Assembly (NCBI RefSeq): GCF_003012775.1
Contig: NZ_PXYG01000005.1
Location: 44,889-108,888 of the forward strand
Direction: 5' to 3'
DNA: 64,000 nt
Origin: Zobellella endophytica
GTDB lineage: Bacteria > Pseudomonadota > Gammaproteobacteria > Enterobacterales > Aeromonadaceae
In this document: one piece after another, positions 39,515 through 48,920 of the stretch
How positions within the stretch are numbered: the first letter of the stretch is position 1
How the letters are laid out: every line of letters begins with the position of its first letter
Program-made: the position numbers and the translations under genes
The notes under the pieces: generated by a model
Databases searched by the model: none
What the model was told of the DNA's origin: nothing
Seen by the model: the letters and a program-made list of their open reading frames with translations, nothing else

Positions 39515-39732
39515 GACACAATCACAATCTGGTGCTTGCCCGGGACTGGGGCCGGGCCACCGACGAGCAGGAACTGACCCATCGCCTGGTGCTGACGGGT
39601 CCGGATACCGGCCTGGCCGGCACGGTGAAGGTGATGGGGCGGGAGCTGGTGGCCTACGGGCTTACCCTGGCTCAAGCCGAGGCCGCTGCCACAGCCTATG
39701 TGGCTGAACGCATCATTGCGCCGGGTGGCTGA
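39511..39732 (+). CDS. Small hypothetical protein, 73 residues
   Basis: Starts at ATG 39511 overlapping the previous stop by four bases (ATGA). The product (MRHNHNLVLARDWGRATDEQ... to IIAPGG) looks soluble, with a mixed alpha/beta composition and a helix-like AQAEAAATAYVAERI end. I do not recognise a family. Codon use resembles its neighbours, which favours a real gene. Confidence 0.5.
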   Translation: MRHNHNLVLARDWGRATDEQELTHRLVLTGPDTGLAGTVKVMGRELVAYGLTLAQAEAAATAYVAERIIAPGG

Positions 39733-39820
39733 GAGAATACCCCGCCACTGTGCCGAGATGACGCCGGTACCGTATCTCGTCCACCAGTTGGCCGGGCTTC
39801 AGAGGTATCACACAAAGCAG

Positions 39821-39853
39821 AAAAGGCGCTCACCGGTTAGGTGAAGCGCCTTT
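39821..39853 (-). terminator. Intrinsic terminator after fis
   Basis: On the minus strand AAAGGCGCT-TCACC pairs with GGTGA-GCGCCTTTT with one bulge, ending in T4. It lies about 27 bases after the fis stop and closes the dusB-fis operon. Confidence 0.8.
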
Positions 39854-39879
39854 GCTATCAATAACTTATAGTCAAGCTA

Positions 39880-40179
39880 TCAGTTCATGCCGTATTTCTT
39901 CAGCTTCTTGCGCAGGGTGCCGCGGTTGATACCCATCATGTTGGCGGCGCGGGTCTGGTTACCGCGGGTGTATTGCATGATCACGTCCAGCATGGGCGCT
40001 TCGACTTCGGCGAGGACCAACTCATACAGCTCGGTTACTTCCTGGCCGTTGAGCTGGGCCAGGTAATTGCGCAGGGCCTGATCCACCGAGTTGCGCAGCG
40101 GGCGCTGGGTCGGCTGCTCGGAAGTCGGAGATTTAGTCGTAGTAACCAGTGCATCGGAAGTCGGAGTTTGTTCGAACAT
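39880..40179 (-). CDS. fis: DNA-binding protein Fis
   Basis: Nucleoid-associated regulator that bends DNA and activates rRNA and tRNA promoters. The 99-residue product (98 in E. coli) has the variable N-terminus and the highly conserved C-terminal half. [42 protein letters not shown] and the helix-turn-helix end [15 protein letters not shown] can all be read. It is co-transcribed with dusB, 25 bp upstream, as is usual. Confidence 0.97.
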   Translation of the reverse strand: MFEQTPTSDALVTTTKSPTSEQPTQRPLRNSVDQALRNYLAQLNGQEVTELYELVLAEVEAPMLDVIMQYTRGNQTRAANMMGINRGTLRKKLKKYGMN

Positions 40180-40204
40180 ATTCAGTCTGCTCTTCTTTTG
40201 TTCG

Positions 40205-41170
40205 TTAAGCTATATTCGCGAAATACTGCTCCAGGGCGTCGAGCTGTGGCCCGGCCGCCTCAAGAGCGTTGAAATCACTGCGAAAGTCACGGCCCGCGTC
40301 ACTCTCTTGCAAGTACCAACCCACATGTTTCCGGGCGATCCGTACGCCCATTACCTCACCGTAAAACTCGTGCAGTGCGGCAACATGTTCCCGGATCATG
40401 GCCCGCTCCTGGTCCTTGGGAAGCGGTGCGGGAGTGGTGCCCTGCGCAAGATAGTGGCGGATTTCTCTGAAAATCCACGGCCGTCCCTGGGCAGCCCGGC
40501 CAATCATGATGGCATCGGCGCCGGTGTAATCCAGTACAAAACGCGCCTTTTCCGGGCTGTCGATATCCCCGTTAGCGATAACGGGGATAGAGACGGCTTG
40601 TTTTACTGCCCTGATGGTGTCGTATTCCGCTTCACCCCTGTACATGCAGGCGCGGGTACGGCCATGCACGGCCAGGGCCCGGATACCGCAGTCTTCGGCG
40701 ATGCGGGCAATCTGCACGCCGTTGCGGTGTTCCGGATCCCAGCCGGTACGAATCTTCAGGGTGACCGGCACCGACACTGCCTTTACCACGGCGCTGACGA
40801 TGGACTCCACCAGCTCCGGGAACTGCAGCAGGGCGGAACCTACCATCTTCTTGTTTACCTTCTTTGCCGGGCAGCCCATGTTGATGTCGATGATCTGCGC
40901 GCCCTGGTCCACGTTGTACCGGGCGGCATCGGCCATCAATTCCGGATCGGCCCCGGCAATCTGGACGGACCGGATACCCGTTTCCCCTTCATGATCCATA
41001 CGCCGACGGGACTTGTCGGATCGCCACACCCTGGGGTTGGACGACATCATTTCCGACACCGCCATTCCGGCGCCCATGCGCAGGCACAGGGCGCGGAAGG
41101 GTCTGTCGGTCACGCCGGCCATCGGCGCCACCAGCAGCGGCGCGGACAAGTTGTAAGGACCAATTTCCAT
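40205..41170 (-). CDS. dusB: tRNA-dihydrouridine synthase B
   Basis: FMN-dependent enzyme reducing specific uridines in the tRNA D-loop. The 321-residue product has the N-terminal barrel strand [15 protein letters not shown], the catalytic Cys100 in [21 protein letters not shown] and VIANGDI, and [11 protein letters not shown] for FMN phosphate binding. It is first in the dusB-fis operon. In enterics prmA is next upstream. Here an opposite-strand efflux cassette of 4.6 kb intervenes. Confidence 0.96.
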   Translation of the reverse strand: MEIGPYNLSAPLLVAPMAGVTDRPFRALCLRMGAGMAVSEMMSSNPRVWRSDKSRRRMDHEGETGIRSVQIAGADPELMADAARYNVDQGAQIIDINMGCPAKKVNKKMVGSALLQFPELVESIVSAVVKAVSVPVTLKIRTGWDPEHRNGVQIARIAEDCGIRALAVHGRTRACMYRGEAEYDTIRAVKQAVSIPVIANGDIDSPEKARFVLDYTGADAIMIGRAAQGRPWIFREIRHYLAQGTTPAPLPKDQERAMIREHVAALHEFYGEVMGVRIARKHVGWYLQESDAGRDFRSDFNALEAAGPQLDALEQYFANIA

Positions 41171-41330
41171 GAGAATACGGCTGTCTCGGCTCAGGGTCGC
41201 GTATCTTACGCATTTTTTAGGGGGCTGAAAAGGTCACAAATTAACCGGCGTGCAATTTTTTATAAGTCAAGCCGCCCGCGTCGCCTTTTGTGCAAAAAGC
41301 CGTCTCTGCGGGGCTTTCTGGCCCGACCTC

Positions 41331-41359
41331 TTATCAGTTGGACACAATTGGGCTAGTAT
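41331..41359 (+). promoter_or_regulatory. Possible promoter of the efflux cassette
   Basis: TTATCA (41331-41336) and TAGTAT (41354-41359) are 17 bases apart and 34 bases before the TolC-like start. Each hexamer matches four of six consensus bases. Confidence 0.35.
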
Positions 41360-41392
41360 TGCTTTTCTCTCTTCTAGCTGACTGTTCTTGTT

Positions 41393-42790
41393 ATGTTTTT
41401 TATCCGATTCGGCCTGTTGCTTTGGTTCTGGATGCTGGCGTCGGCCTCATACGCCACCCCTTTGTCCTTCGAGGCCGCCTGGCGTCAGTTGCAGGCCCGG
41501 CATCAGGGGTTGGCCGCCGAACGGGCTAACGTGGACCAGGCCGAGGCCCGGCGGCAGGCGGCGCGGGCGTTGTTTCTGCCACAGCTGGATCTGGGGGCCA
41601 GCTATGTTCATCTCGAGCGTGAAATCGAGCTGAAAGGCTCGGATCTCAACCTCGGCCGGGTGACGACCGGGGAGCACGGCCTCGATGCCATTATCCAGCA
41701 GGTCGCCCAAGGCATTTCGGGACTGACCCTGCCGCTGGTGGAGCAGAACCTGGTGCGGGCTTCGGTCACTGCCCTGTGGCCGCTGTTTACCGGCGGCCGC
41801 ATCACCGCCGCCCAGGATATCCGCGCCGCTCAGCTGGACGAGGCGCAAGCGCAGCTGCGGCTGAGAGAGCAGGCCTTGTTCGAAACCCTGGCCGAGCGCT
41901 ACTTCACCGTGGTGCTGGCGCGGGAGCTGCTGGCCACCCGGGAGCAGAGCCGTGACAGCCTGGCTCGCCATCATGAACATGCGTTCAAGCTGGAGCAACG
42001 GGGGCAGGTGGCCCGTATCGAGCGGCTGTCGGCGCAGGCCGCCTACCAGAATGCCCGGGTCAAGGCCGACAACGCCCGTCGCAACCTGGAGCTGGCCGAA
42101 CTGGCGTTGCGTGATCTGGTCGGCGATCCGGGCGCCTCCCCGGCCAACCCGCTGTTCGTGGGCTCGGGACTGGCCGCGCTTGATGAGTTCATGCTGAAAA
42201 TGGAAGCCAGCCATCCGGCGATCAGGGTGCTGGCGGCCAAGCTGGAGCAGGCGGACGGCGCCATCCGGGCCGAGCAGGGGCGTTACTACCCGGAGGTGTT
42301 CGCCTTCGGCAACTATTCGTTGCACGAGCGGGACTCCATTAGCGCCCAGATAAGCCCTGACTGGGTGGTGGGCCTGGGGGTCAAGGTGTCGCTGATGGAC
42401 AGGAACGGCCGTGGCAGCCTGGTGCAGGCGGCCCGCAGCGCCGAGCTGCAGGTGCGCCACCTCGTCGCCCAGACCCGACAGGATCTGGGCCTGCTGGTGG
42501 AGCAGATCTGGCGCCAGGCCCGGCAGGCGCAAGAGCAGTACCGGGCGCTGGCCACCACCCTGGTTCTGGCCGAAGAAAACCTGCGCCTGCGCCAGCACGC
42601 TTTCACTCAGGGGCTGTCCACCAGCCTGGAAGTGACCGATGCCGAGGTACGGCTGGCCGGAGCCCGCACCCAGCAGCAGGCCTCCGCCTATCAGTACGTG
42701 GTGTCCCTGGCCCGGCTGCTGGCGGTTTCCGGGCAGCCCGATACGTTTACTCAATATCAACAGCAAGCCGCCGTGCAAGGTAATCGATGA
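41393..42790 (+). CDS. TolC-family outer-membrane efflux protein
   Basis: A 465-residue outer-membrane channel subunit. The signal peptide (LLLWFWMLASASYA) is followed by long alternating heptad-rich helices typical of the TolC tunnel and a duplicated architecture. Recognisable stretches are LSFEAAWRQLQARHQGL at the mature N-terminus, SVTALWPLFTGGRITAAQDIRAAQ split across the first repeat, and LGVKVSLMDRNGRGSLVQAARSAEL in the second. It is first in a four-gene run in which every junction overlaps by 1-4 bases, so translation is coupled. Confidence 0.88.
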   Translation: MFFIRFGLLLWFWMLASASYATPLSFEAAWRQLQARHQGLAAERANVDQAEARRQAARALFLPQLDLGASYVHLEREIELKGSDLNLGRVTTGEHGLDAIIQQVAQGISGLTLPLVEQNLVRASVTALWPLFTGGRITAAQDIRAAQLDEAQAQLRLREQALFETLAERYFTVVLARELLATREQSRDSLARHHEHAFKLEQRGQVARIERLSAQAAYQNARVKADNARRNLELAELALRDLVGDPGASPANPLFVGSGLAALDEFMLKMEASHPAIRVLAAKLEQADGAIRAEQGRYYPEVFAFGNYSLHERDSISAQISPDWVVGLGVKVSLMDRNGRGSLVQAARSAELQVRHLVAQTRQDLGLLVEQIWRQARQAQEQYRALATTLVLAEENLRLRQHAFTQGLSTSLEVTDAEVRLAGARTQQQASAYQYVVSLARLLAVSGQPDTFTQYQQQAAVQGNR

Positions 42791-43758
42791 ATAAAGCAAA
42801 GATCGCTCTTTTGGTCATGGTAGCCGGCCTGGTTCTCTGGCTGGCGTGGCATTTCTATCTGGCCTACCAGCCGGCACCGCTGCGTATCCAGGGCCAGCTG
42901 GAAGCCCAGCAGTATCAGGTGTCGAGCAAGATCGGCGGCCGTATCGACAGCATACTGGTGCGCAAGGGCGATCGCCTGGAGCGGGGCGAGCCGGTCTTTA
43001 CCCTGGCCAGCCCCGAGCTGGAGGCCCGGCTGATGCAGGCCGAGGCGGGGCGGGACGCGGCCCGGGCCCAGGCCGACGAGGCCGAGCGCGGCGCCCGCCG
43101 CCAGCAGGTACAGGCGGCCCGGGATCAGTGGCAGCAGGCGCGGGCGGCGGAGCAGCTCCACCACAAGACCTACCTGCGTATCCAGAGCCTGTACGACGAG
43201 GGGGTGGTGCCGCTGCAGCAGCGGGACGAGGCCCATACCCGCTGGCAGTCGGCCCGGCTGGCCGCCAGCGCCGCCTACCAGCAGTTCGAGATGACGGAGG
43301 AGGGCGCGCGGGAGGAGCAGATCCGTACCGCCCGAAGCCAGTTGGCATGGGCCGAGGGCGCCGTTGCCGAAGTGAGCGCCTACACCGGGGAAACCCGGGT
43401 GCCGAGCCCGCACCGGGGCGAGGTCACCAAGGTGCTGCTGCAGGCGGGCGAGCTGGCACCCCAGGGCTTTCCGGTGGTGATGCTGACCGACATGGATGAC
43501 GCCTGGGCCCTGTTCCATGTGCGGGAAGACCTGCTGTCCCGGCTGCCCATGGGCGAGGAGATCGAAGTTTACATTCCTGCGCTGGATGAGCGCTTTCCCT
43601 TCGTGGTCAGCCATATCGGGGTGATGGGCGACTTCGCCACCTGGCGCGCCACCGATGCGGGCCAGGGCTTCGATCTGCGCAGCTTCGAGCTGGAAGCCAG
43701 GCCCAGGGCGCCCATCGCGGGGCTGCGTGCCGGCATGAGCCTGGTGGTCGAACTCTGA
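42787..43758 (+). CDS. HlyD/EmrA-type membrane fusion protein
   Basis: A 323-residue periplasmic adaptor with one N-terminal membrane segment (ALLVMVAGLVLWLAWHFYLA). It has a biotinyl-lipoyl half motif (QVSSKIGGRIDSILVRKGDRLERGEPVF), a coiled-coil hairpin at about 80-180, the second lipoyl half (SPHRGEVTKVLLQAGELA) and a beta-barrel end. It would link the TolC-like channel to the two permeases downstream. The ATGA overlap with the previous gene and the one-base overlap with the next show tight coupling. Confidence 0.88.
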   Translation: MNKAKIALLVMVAGLVLWLAWHFYLAYQPAPLRIQGQLEAQQYQVSSKIGGRIDSILVRKGDRLERGEPVFTLASPELEARLMQAEAGRDAARAQADEAERGARRQQVQAARDQWQQARAAEQLHHKTYLRIQSLYDEGVVPLQQRDEAHTRWQSARLAASAAYQQFEMTEEGAREEQIRTARSQLAWAEGAVAEVSAYTGETRVPSPHRGEVTKVLLQAGELAPQGFPVVMLTDMDDAWALFHVREDLLSRLPMGEEIEVYIPALDERFPFVVSHIGVMGDFATWRATDAGQGFDLRSFELEARPRAPIAGLRAGMSLVVEL

Positions 43759-44858
43759 TGCTGCGGGAATGGCAGGCGTTATGGCGGGATCCCTGGCAGC
43801 GGGCCCTGTTGCTGTTCGGCCCCCTCGTCCTCTTCCTGCTGCTGGGCGCCCTGTTCGGCCAGGGCCAGGCCCGGGGCCTGCCGGTGGCGCTGGTGGACAA
43901 GGACGGCTCCAGCCTGTCCCGCACCCTGGGCCGCTATCTGGCGGCGAGCCCGACCCTGTCACCGATCCCTTATCCCGATGAGCAAAAAGCCTACCGCGCC
44001 CTGCGCGCCGGCAGCATCTATGGGGTGGTGCTGGTGCCGCCCGGCTTCGAGGTGGAGGTGTGGCGGCAGCGCCAGCCCAAACTGGAGGCGGTATACAACG
44101 GCCAGTTCATGCTGGTGGGCAAGCAGGTGAACAGCGCTCTGACCCAACTGAGCGGCCAGCTCAACGCCGAGCTCGGCACCCTGCAGGCGCTGGCGGTGCG
44201 CCCGGTGGCCGCTTCGGCCCTGGGCCAGGCCCAGCCGATCCGGCCCCAGCTCACGGCGCTCTATAACAGCAACAGCGATTACCGCCGCTTCCTGTTGAGC
44301 GCGGCCCTGCCCGCCCTGTTGCAGATCCTGGTGGTGGCCGCCGCCCTGCTGGGCCTGGACCGTCGATACCGGCAAGCCGGAAACGGCCCTGGGGTGGACG
44401 GCCCCGGGCTGGGATGGCTGTGGTTGAGCTATACCGGCTATGGTCTGCTCTACGGCACCCTGATGCTGGCGCTGATGTTCGGGCTCTGGGGCTGGCCGTT
44501 GCAGGGCGGCCTGCTGCCGCTACTGCTGGGGCTGGCCGCCATGAGCGGCGCCGGTAGCCTGCTCGGTTTCGCCCTCTATGTGCTGAGCTTCGACCCCACC
44601 CGGGGGCTGAGTCTGGCGGCGGCGCTGACCGCGCCTTCCTTCGCCTTTCTCGGGGTCAGCTTTCCCGCCACCGACATGAGCGGCTTCGCCCAGTTCTGGC
44701 GTCTGCTGCTGCCCGCCAGCCACTATGTGGAATTGCAGACCGGCCAGCTTTATTACGGCGAAGGCTGGGGTGCGGTTTTGGGGCGGCTCTGGCCCTTGCT
44801 GTGCTACCTGGCGCTGCTGGGGCTGATCCGGTTTAAACTCGCCCGGAGGCCGGCATGA
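43758..44858 (+). CDS. ABC-2 type permease, first copy
   Basis: A 366-residue ABC-2 permease of the YhhJ/YbhS type. It has one N-terminal membrane helix (ALLLFGPLVLFLLLGALFG), a periplasmic domain of about 150 residues starting VALVDKDGSSLSRTL, and then five to six membrane helices. This class normally needs a separate ATPase, and none is encoded beside it. The next gene encodes a related permease, so the pair could form a heterodimeric channel. Confidence 0.83.
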   Translation: MLREWQALWRDPWQRALLLFGPLVLFLLLGALFGQGQARGLPVALVDKDGSSLSRTLGRYLAASPTLSPIPYPDEQKAYRALRAGSIYGVVLVPPGFEVEVWRQRQPKLEAVYNGQFMLVGKQVNSALTQLSGQLNAELGTLQALAVRPVAASALGQAQPIRPQLTALYNSNSDYRRFLLSAALPALLQILVVAAALLGLDRRYRQAGNGPGVDGPGLGWLWLSYTGYGLLYGTLMLALMFGLWGWPLQGGLLPLLLGLAAMSGAGSLLGFALYVLSFDPTRGLSLAAALTAPSFAFLGVSFPATDMSGFAQFWRLLLPASHYVELQTGQLYYGEGWGAVLGRLWPLLCYLALLGLIRFKLARRPA

Positions 44859-45964
44859 CTTTGTGGCTGGCGATAAGGGCGGAGCTGGCCCGGCTGGGGG
44901 CCGACAAGACGGTGCTGCTGACGGTGTTCGGCGGCGTGCTCTTCTATTCCTTTCTTTATCCCACCCCCTATCTGCGCCAGCAGGTGAGCCAGGTGCCGCT
45001 GGTGCTGGTGGATGAAGACGTCACCCAGGCTTCGCGCCGGCTGGCCTTTATGGCCGATGCCAGCCCCAGGGTCAGGCTGGCAGGCCAGGCGGCGACCCTG
45101 GCCGAGGCCCGGACCTGGCTGGTTGGCGAGAGGGCCTTCGGTATCTTGCTGATCCCCGACGGCTTTCATCGGGATCTGTTGTTGGGCCGGCCGGTGACGG
45201 TGGGCATCGCCGCCAACAACGGCTACTTCCTGATCTACGGCGCCCTGGTCGAGGGCCTGGTGGGGGCGAGCGCCACCCTGGGCGCCGAGATAAAAGTCTC
45301 TCGTCTCTCCGCCAACGGCCTGCCGCTGACGGCCGCGGCCGAGCGGCATAGTCCCTTCCTGCTGCAGGCCAGACCCTTGTTCAATCCGGGCCAGGGCTAT
45401 CTGGGCTATGTTATACCGGCGGTGTTCCTGCTGATCCTGCATCAGACCCTGCTGATCGGTGCCGGCCTGCTCAGCGTGCCCGGGGGGCGGAAAGGAGACC
45501 TGGCGGCTCGGGTGGGGCTGCTGACCGTTATTTATCTGTTGTTCAGCCTCTATTATTTCGGCTGGCCTTTCGAACACTACCAGGTGCCGCGTCAGGGCCG
45601 GCCGCTGGAACTACTGCTGTTTCTGCTGCCCTTCTTTATCGCCACCGCCCTGCTCGGCTGTTTGCTCGGCCGGCTGGCCCGGCGGCGGGAGCGGGTCACC
45701 CTGCTGGTGCTGCTGAGCTCCTTGCCGCTGGTGTTCGTGGCCGGTTTTATCTGGCCGGTGGAGGCGCTGCCGCCCTGGCTCGATGCGCTGGCCCAACTGG
45801 TGCCCAGCACCCAGGGCATCAAGGGCATGCTCAGGTTGAACCAGATGGGGGCGGACTTCGCCCAGGTGCTGCCCTACTGGAGCGCCCTCTGGGCCCAGGC
45901 GGCGGTGCTGGGGGGATGGCACTGGACCTTGGGGTGGCGGGAGCGGCGGCTGGTGGATAGCTGA
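44855..45964 (+). CDS. ABC-2 type permease, second copy
   Basis: A 369-residue protein with the same plan as its neighbour. It has an N-terminal membrane helix, a periplasmic domain beginning VPLVLVDEDVTQASRRLAF, and a C-terminal cluster of about five helices including FVAGFIWPVEALPPWLDALAQLVPSTQGI in two parts. It ends the cassette. No terminator with a T-run is evident before prmA, which is convergent 150 bp away. Confidence 0.83.
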   Translation: MTLWLAIRAELARLGADKTVLLTVFGGVLFYSFLYPTPYLRQQVSQVPLVLVDEDVTQASRRLAFMADASPRVRLAGQAATLAEARTWLVGERAFGILLIPDGFHRDLLLGRPVTVGIAANNGYFLIYGALVEGLVGASATLGAEIKVSRLSANGLPLTAAAERHSPFLLQARPLFNPGQGYLGYVIPAVFLLILHQTLLIGAGLLSVPGGRKGDLAARVGLLTVIYLLFSLYYFGWPFEHYQVPRQGRPLELLLFLLPFFIATALLGCLLGRLARRRERVTLLVLLSSLPLVFVAGFIWPVEALPPWLDALAQLVPSTQGIKGMLRLNQMGADFAQVLPYWSALWAQAAVLGGWHWTLGWRERRLVDS

Positions 45965-46114
45965 TTGGCCATGGCCAGCATCCGCCAAGGCGGGCATCCG
46001 CAAGAGACCGAACGGTGTCAAACTGCTTTGGGTTTCATTCGACACGCTTTAGACTCCCGCCTTCGCGGGGGGACCATTATTAAACAAGGATGCCGGCGGG
46101 GAATGGGCGTTGAC

Positions 46115-46990
46115 TCAGCGCTTGCTGCCGCCGAGCCGGGCCCACTCTTCCCGGAATACCGGTGTCTCCATGGCGAACCACTGCTGGTACACCTGGTTCA
46201 GGCCTTCGGCCTGGGTTTCCAATATGCCGGAGAGGGCCAGCTGGCCGCCGGGCCGGACCAGCGAGCTGATCAGCGGCGACAGCTCCTTGAGCGGCCCCGC
46301 CAGGATATTGGCCACCACCACGTCGGCCTGCAGCCCTTCGGGTTGATCCTGGGGCAGGTAGACGCGCAGCCGCTCGGCCACGCCGTTGCGCTCGGCGTTG
46401 TCCCGGCTGGCCTGCAGCGCCTGGGGATCGATGTCGATGCCGATCACCTCTTTGGCGCCGAGCTTGAGCGCCGCCAGCGCCAGTATGCCGGAGCCGCAGC
46501 CGAAGTCGATCACCGTCTTGCCCTTGAGATCCTGGCCGTCCAGCCACTCCAGGCACAGGGCGGTGGTGGGGTGGGTGCCGGTGCCGAAGGCCAGGCCCGG
46601 ATCCAGCATGACGTTGACTGCGGAGGAGTCCGGCACCTCGCGCCAGCTCGGGCAGATCCACAGCCGCCGGCCGAACAGCATGGGGTGGAAGCTGTCCATC
46701 CACTCGCGTACCCAGTCCTTGTCTTCCAGCTGCTCGACCTTGTACACCAGATCCTTGCGATAGAACTTGCGCATAAAGTCGATCACCGGGGCCGGGTCGG
46801 TCTCGGCATCGAACAGGCCGATCACCACGGTATCGTCCCACAGCAGGGTTTCACCGGGCAGGGGCTCGAACACCGGCTTGTCTTCGGCGTCCATGTAGGT
46901 GACGGCCTGGGCGCCGCGTCCCATCAGCATGTTGCTGACCTTGTCGGCGGTCTTTTCGGTGGCGTTAATGCGAATTTGTATCCAGGGCAT
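46115..46990 (-). CDS. prmA: Ribosomal protein L11 methyltransferase
   Basis: SAM-dependent enzyme that trimethylates ribosomal protein L11. The 291-residue product has an N-terminal L11-recognition domain ([18 protein letters not shown]), a linker, and a Rossmann methyltransferase domain with [29 protein letters not shown] and [10 protein letters not shown]. In enterics the order is panF-prmA-dusB-fis. Here panF is still upstream but dusB is 4.9 kb away behind the efflux cassette. Confidence 0.96.
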   Translation of the reverse strand: MPWIQIRINATEKTADKVSNMLMGRGAQAVTYMDAEDKPVFEPLPGETLLWDDTVVIGLFDAETDPAPVIDFMRKFYRKDLVYKVEQLEDKDWVREWMDSFHPMLFGRRLWICPSWREVPDSSAVNVMLDPGLAFGTGTHPTTALCLEWLDGQDLKGKTVIDFGCGSGILALAALKLGAKEVIGIDIDPQALQASRDNAERNGVAERLRVYLPQDQPEGLQADVVVANILAGPLKELSPLISSLVRPGGQLALSGILETQAEGLNQVYQQWFAMETPVFREEWARLGGSKR

Positions 46991-47037
46991 GGCGTGGCTT
47001 CATGATGCTGTAAAGGGGCGATTCTACCATCGGTGTG

Positions 47038-47124
47038 GCCTGCTGTCCTGTCGGCAGGCAGACCTTACCTTGAGAATCGGGTTGGATTCTGCCCCGGCCG
47101 CTGATGCGGTCGGGGTGTTTTTTT
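47038..47124 (+). ncRNA. Candidate small RNA between prmA and panF
   Basis: Three stem-loops follow each other on the plus strand: GCCTGC/GCAGGC (47038-47043 with 47054-47059), AGAATC/GATTCT (47073-47078 with 47085-47090), and CCCCGGCCGC/GCGGTCGGGG (47092-47115). The last is followed by T7 and ends at the panF stop codon. Both flanking genes are on the minus strand, so the terminator does not serve them. A matching promoter is weak at best (TTCATG, 17 bases, TTCTAC near 46999-47027). It could instead stop rightward read-through from the efflux cassette. Confidence 0.35.
47092..47124 (+). terminator. Strong rightward intrinsic terminator upstream of panF 3' end
   Basis: Ten-bp stem with one G-T pair and a TGAT loop, then TG and seven T. 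It is oriented on the plus strand, antisense to prmA and panF. Confidence 0.8.
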
Positions 47125-48578
47125 CAGGCGTTTCCGAACAGCTCGCGCACCCCGGACGGCGGCGGCGGGCTCAGCAATGAACCCAGTACATAGGCCAGGC
47201 CGGAAAGGGTCAGGCTCGGCACTATGGCGTGCAGCCCCAGGGGCTTGATGCCGAAATGCAGCAGCAGGCCATAGCTCAGGGCACCGGTGACCATCGAGGC
47301 CAGTGCCCCGATGGCGTTGCCGCGCCACCAGTACAGCCCCAGCACCAGCGGCCAGAAGAAGATGGCCTGCAGCGCCCCGAACGCCATCAGGTTGAGCCAG
47401 ATGATCATCTCCGGCGGCCTCAGGGCAGCCCACAGTACGGCCAGGCCCAGCGCCAGGGTCACCAGCCGGCTGGCGCGCTTGATGGCGATGGGCCTGGGCG
47501 GGGTACGGCACAGATAGTTGAGGTAGAGATCCTTTACCAGGGTGGCCGACGCCTGGATCAGCTGGGAGTCGATGGTCGACATGATGGCGGCCATGGGACC
47601 GGCGAGGAAGAGCCCGGCCACCAGCGGCGGCAGCACCGCCAGCATCAGGGTGGGCATGACCTTGTCGGGCACGGTCAGCTCGGGCACCAGCACCCGGCCC
47701 AGGGCTCCGGCGAAATGCATACCGAACATCAGTACGGCGCCCACCAGGGTGCCGATGATGATGCCCTTGTGCATGGCCGCACTGTCCTTGTAGGCCAGGC
47801 AACGCACCGCCGAATGGGGCAGGCCGATCACCCCGAAACACACCAGTACCCAGAACGACAGCATCAAGCTCATGGTCAGAAACCCGTCCGGTCCCTGGGG
47901 TCGGACCAGGCCCGGATCGATGGCCGCCAGCTCTGTGAACATGGCCGCCGCGCCGCCCCCGGCGTGCAGCACCCCGGCCAGCAGCACCAGGGTGCCGAGC
48001 AGCATCAGCACCCCCTGGACCGCATCGGTGATCACCACGGCGCGAAAACCGCCGAACAGGGTGTAGAGCAGCACCGAGCTGGCGAACAGCATCAGGCCGC
48101 CCTCGTAGGGCAGCCCGGTCACGGTTTCCAGCAGCCGGGCGCCGCCGATAAACTGCACCACCATGGTGGCGACGAAGGCGGCGAGCAGGCCCAACCCCGC
48201 CAGCACCACCACCAGCGGGCTCCGGTAGCGGGCGAACAGCATATCGTTGATGGTCAGGGCATCGACCCGGCGGGCAATATGGGCGAACTGCTTGCCCAAT
48301 ACCCCCAGGGTGAGCCAGACCGTCGGCACCTGGATCATCGCCAGCAGTACCCAGCCCAGGCCCAGCCGGTAGGCGGCGCCCGGCCCGCCGATAAAGGAGG
48401 AGGCGGAGGCATAGGTCGCCACCATGGTCATGGCCAGTACGAAGCCGCCCATGGATCTGTTGCCCAGGAAGTAGTCCTGCACGAAGCTGCCTTCCAGCGG
48501 ACGACGGCCGAGCCAGAATCCCAGGCCCAGCATGGCGGCGAGATAAATGACCAGCGGGATCAGCAACTCAGGGTTCAT
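47124..48578 (-). CDS. panF: Sodium/pantothenate symporter PanF
   Basis: Sodium:solute symporter family protein of 484 residues with about 13 membrane helices, importing pantothenate for coenzyme A synthesis. Motifs are YFLGNRSMGGFVLAMTMVATYASASSFIGGPGAAY in broken form, GGFRAVVITDAVQG and the late MAAIMSTIDSQLIQASATLVKDLY. It overlaps yhdT by 11 bp and lies upstream of prmA, the arrangement seen in enterics, which supports PanF over other symporters of this family. Confidence 0.92.
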   Translation of the reverse strand: MNPELLIPLVIYLAAMLGLGFWLGRRPLEGSFVQDYFLGNRSMGGFVLAMTMVATYASASSFIGGPGAAYRLGLGWVLLAMIQVPTVWLTLGVLGKQFAHIARRVDALTINDMLFARYRSPLVVVLAGLGLLAAFVATMVVQFIGGARLLETVTGLPYEGGLMLFASSVLLYTLFGGFRAVVITDAVQGVLMLLGTLVLLAGVLHAGGGAAAMFTELAAIDPGLVRPQGPDGFLTMSLMLSFWVLVCFGVIGLPHSAVRCLAYKDSAAMHKGIIIGTLVGAVLMFGMHFAGALGRVLVPELTVPDKVMPTLMLAVLPPLVAGLFLAGPMAAIMSTIDSQLIQASATLVKDLYLNYLCRTPPRPIAIKRASRLVTLALGLAVLWAALRPPEMIIWLNLMAFGALQAIFFWPLVLGLYWWRGNAIGALASMVTGALSYGLLLHFGIKPLGLHAIVPSLTLSGLAYVLGSLLSPPPPSGVRELFGNA

Positions 48579-48810
48579 GGTGTTCTCCCAGCTCGACGGG
48601 CTGGAACCCGCGACGTACCATCAGGATGCACAGCAGCACGAACAGCAGCGGATTGAACAGGCAGCTCAGCACAAACCACAGCGGCCAGCCGGCCAGGGTG
48701 AGTCCGGGCGGCACCAGGTAGGCGGTGGCGGCCCAGCCGGCCAGGTACAGCAAGGCCAGCGCCACGCTGAGCACCGCTTCCCGGCGGGCGATATGGACGA
48801 GTTTGGTCAT
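48568..48810 (-). CDS. yhdT: YhdT-family (DUF997) small membrane protein
   Basis: An 80-residue protein with two hydrophobic segments (AVLSVALALLYLAGWAATAYL and PLWFVLSCLFNPLLFVLLCILMV, each part of a helix). It always accompanies panF in gammaproteobacteria and may act as an accessory subunit. Its stop lies inside the panF start region (11-bp overlap). Confidence 0.9.
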   Translation of the reverse strand: MTKLVHIARREAVLSVALALLYLAGWAATAYLVPPGLTLAGWPLWFVLSCLFNPLLFVLLCILMVRRGFQPVELGEHHEP

Positions 48811-48920
48811 TTGGGGTCCCCTTTGCAGGGGGCGAAGGATAGCAGCCCGGTGTTTGCGGGATCAACAAGAGGGGGCGGCCGCACTTTGTTCGCGGCCGCT
48901 GCTGTCATCTGGCCGGAGTC

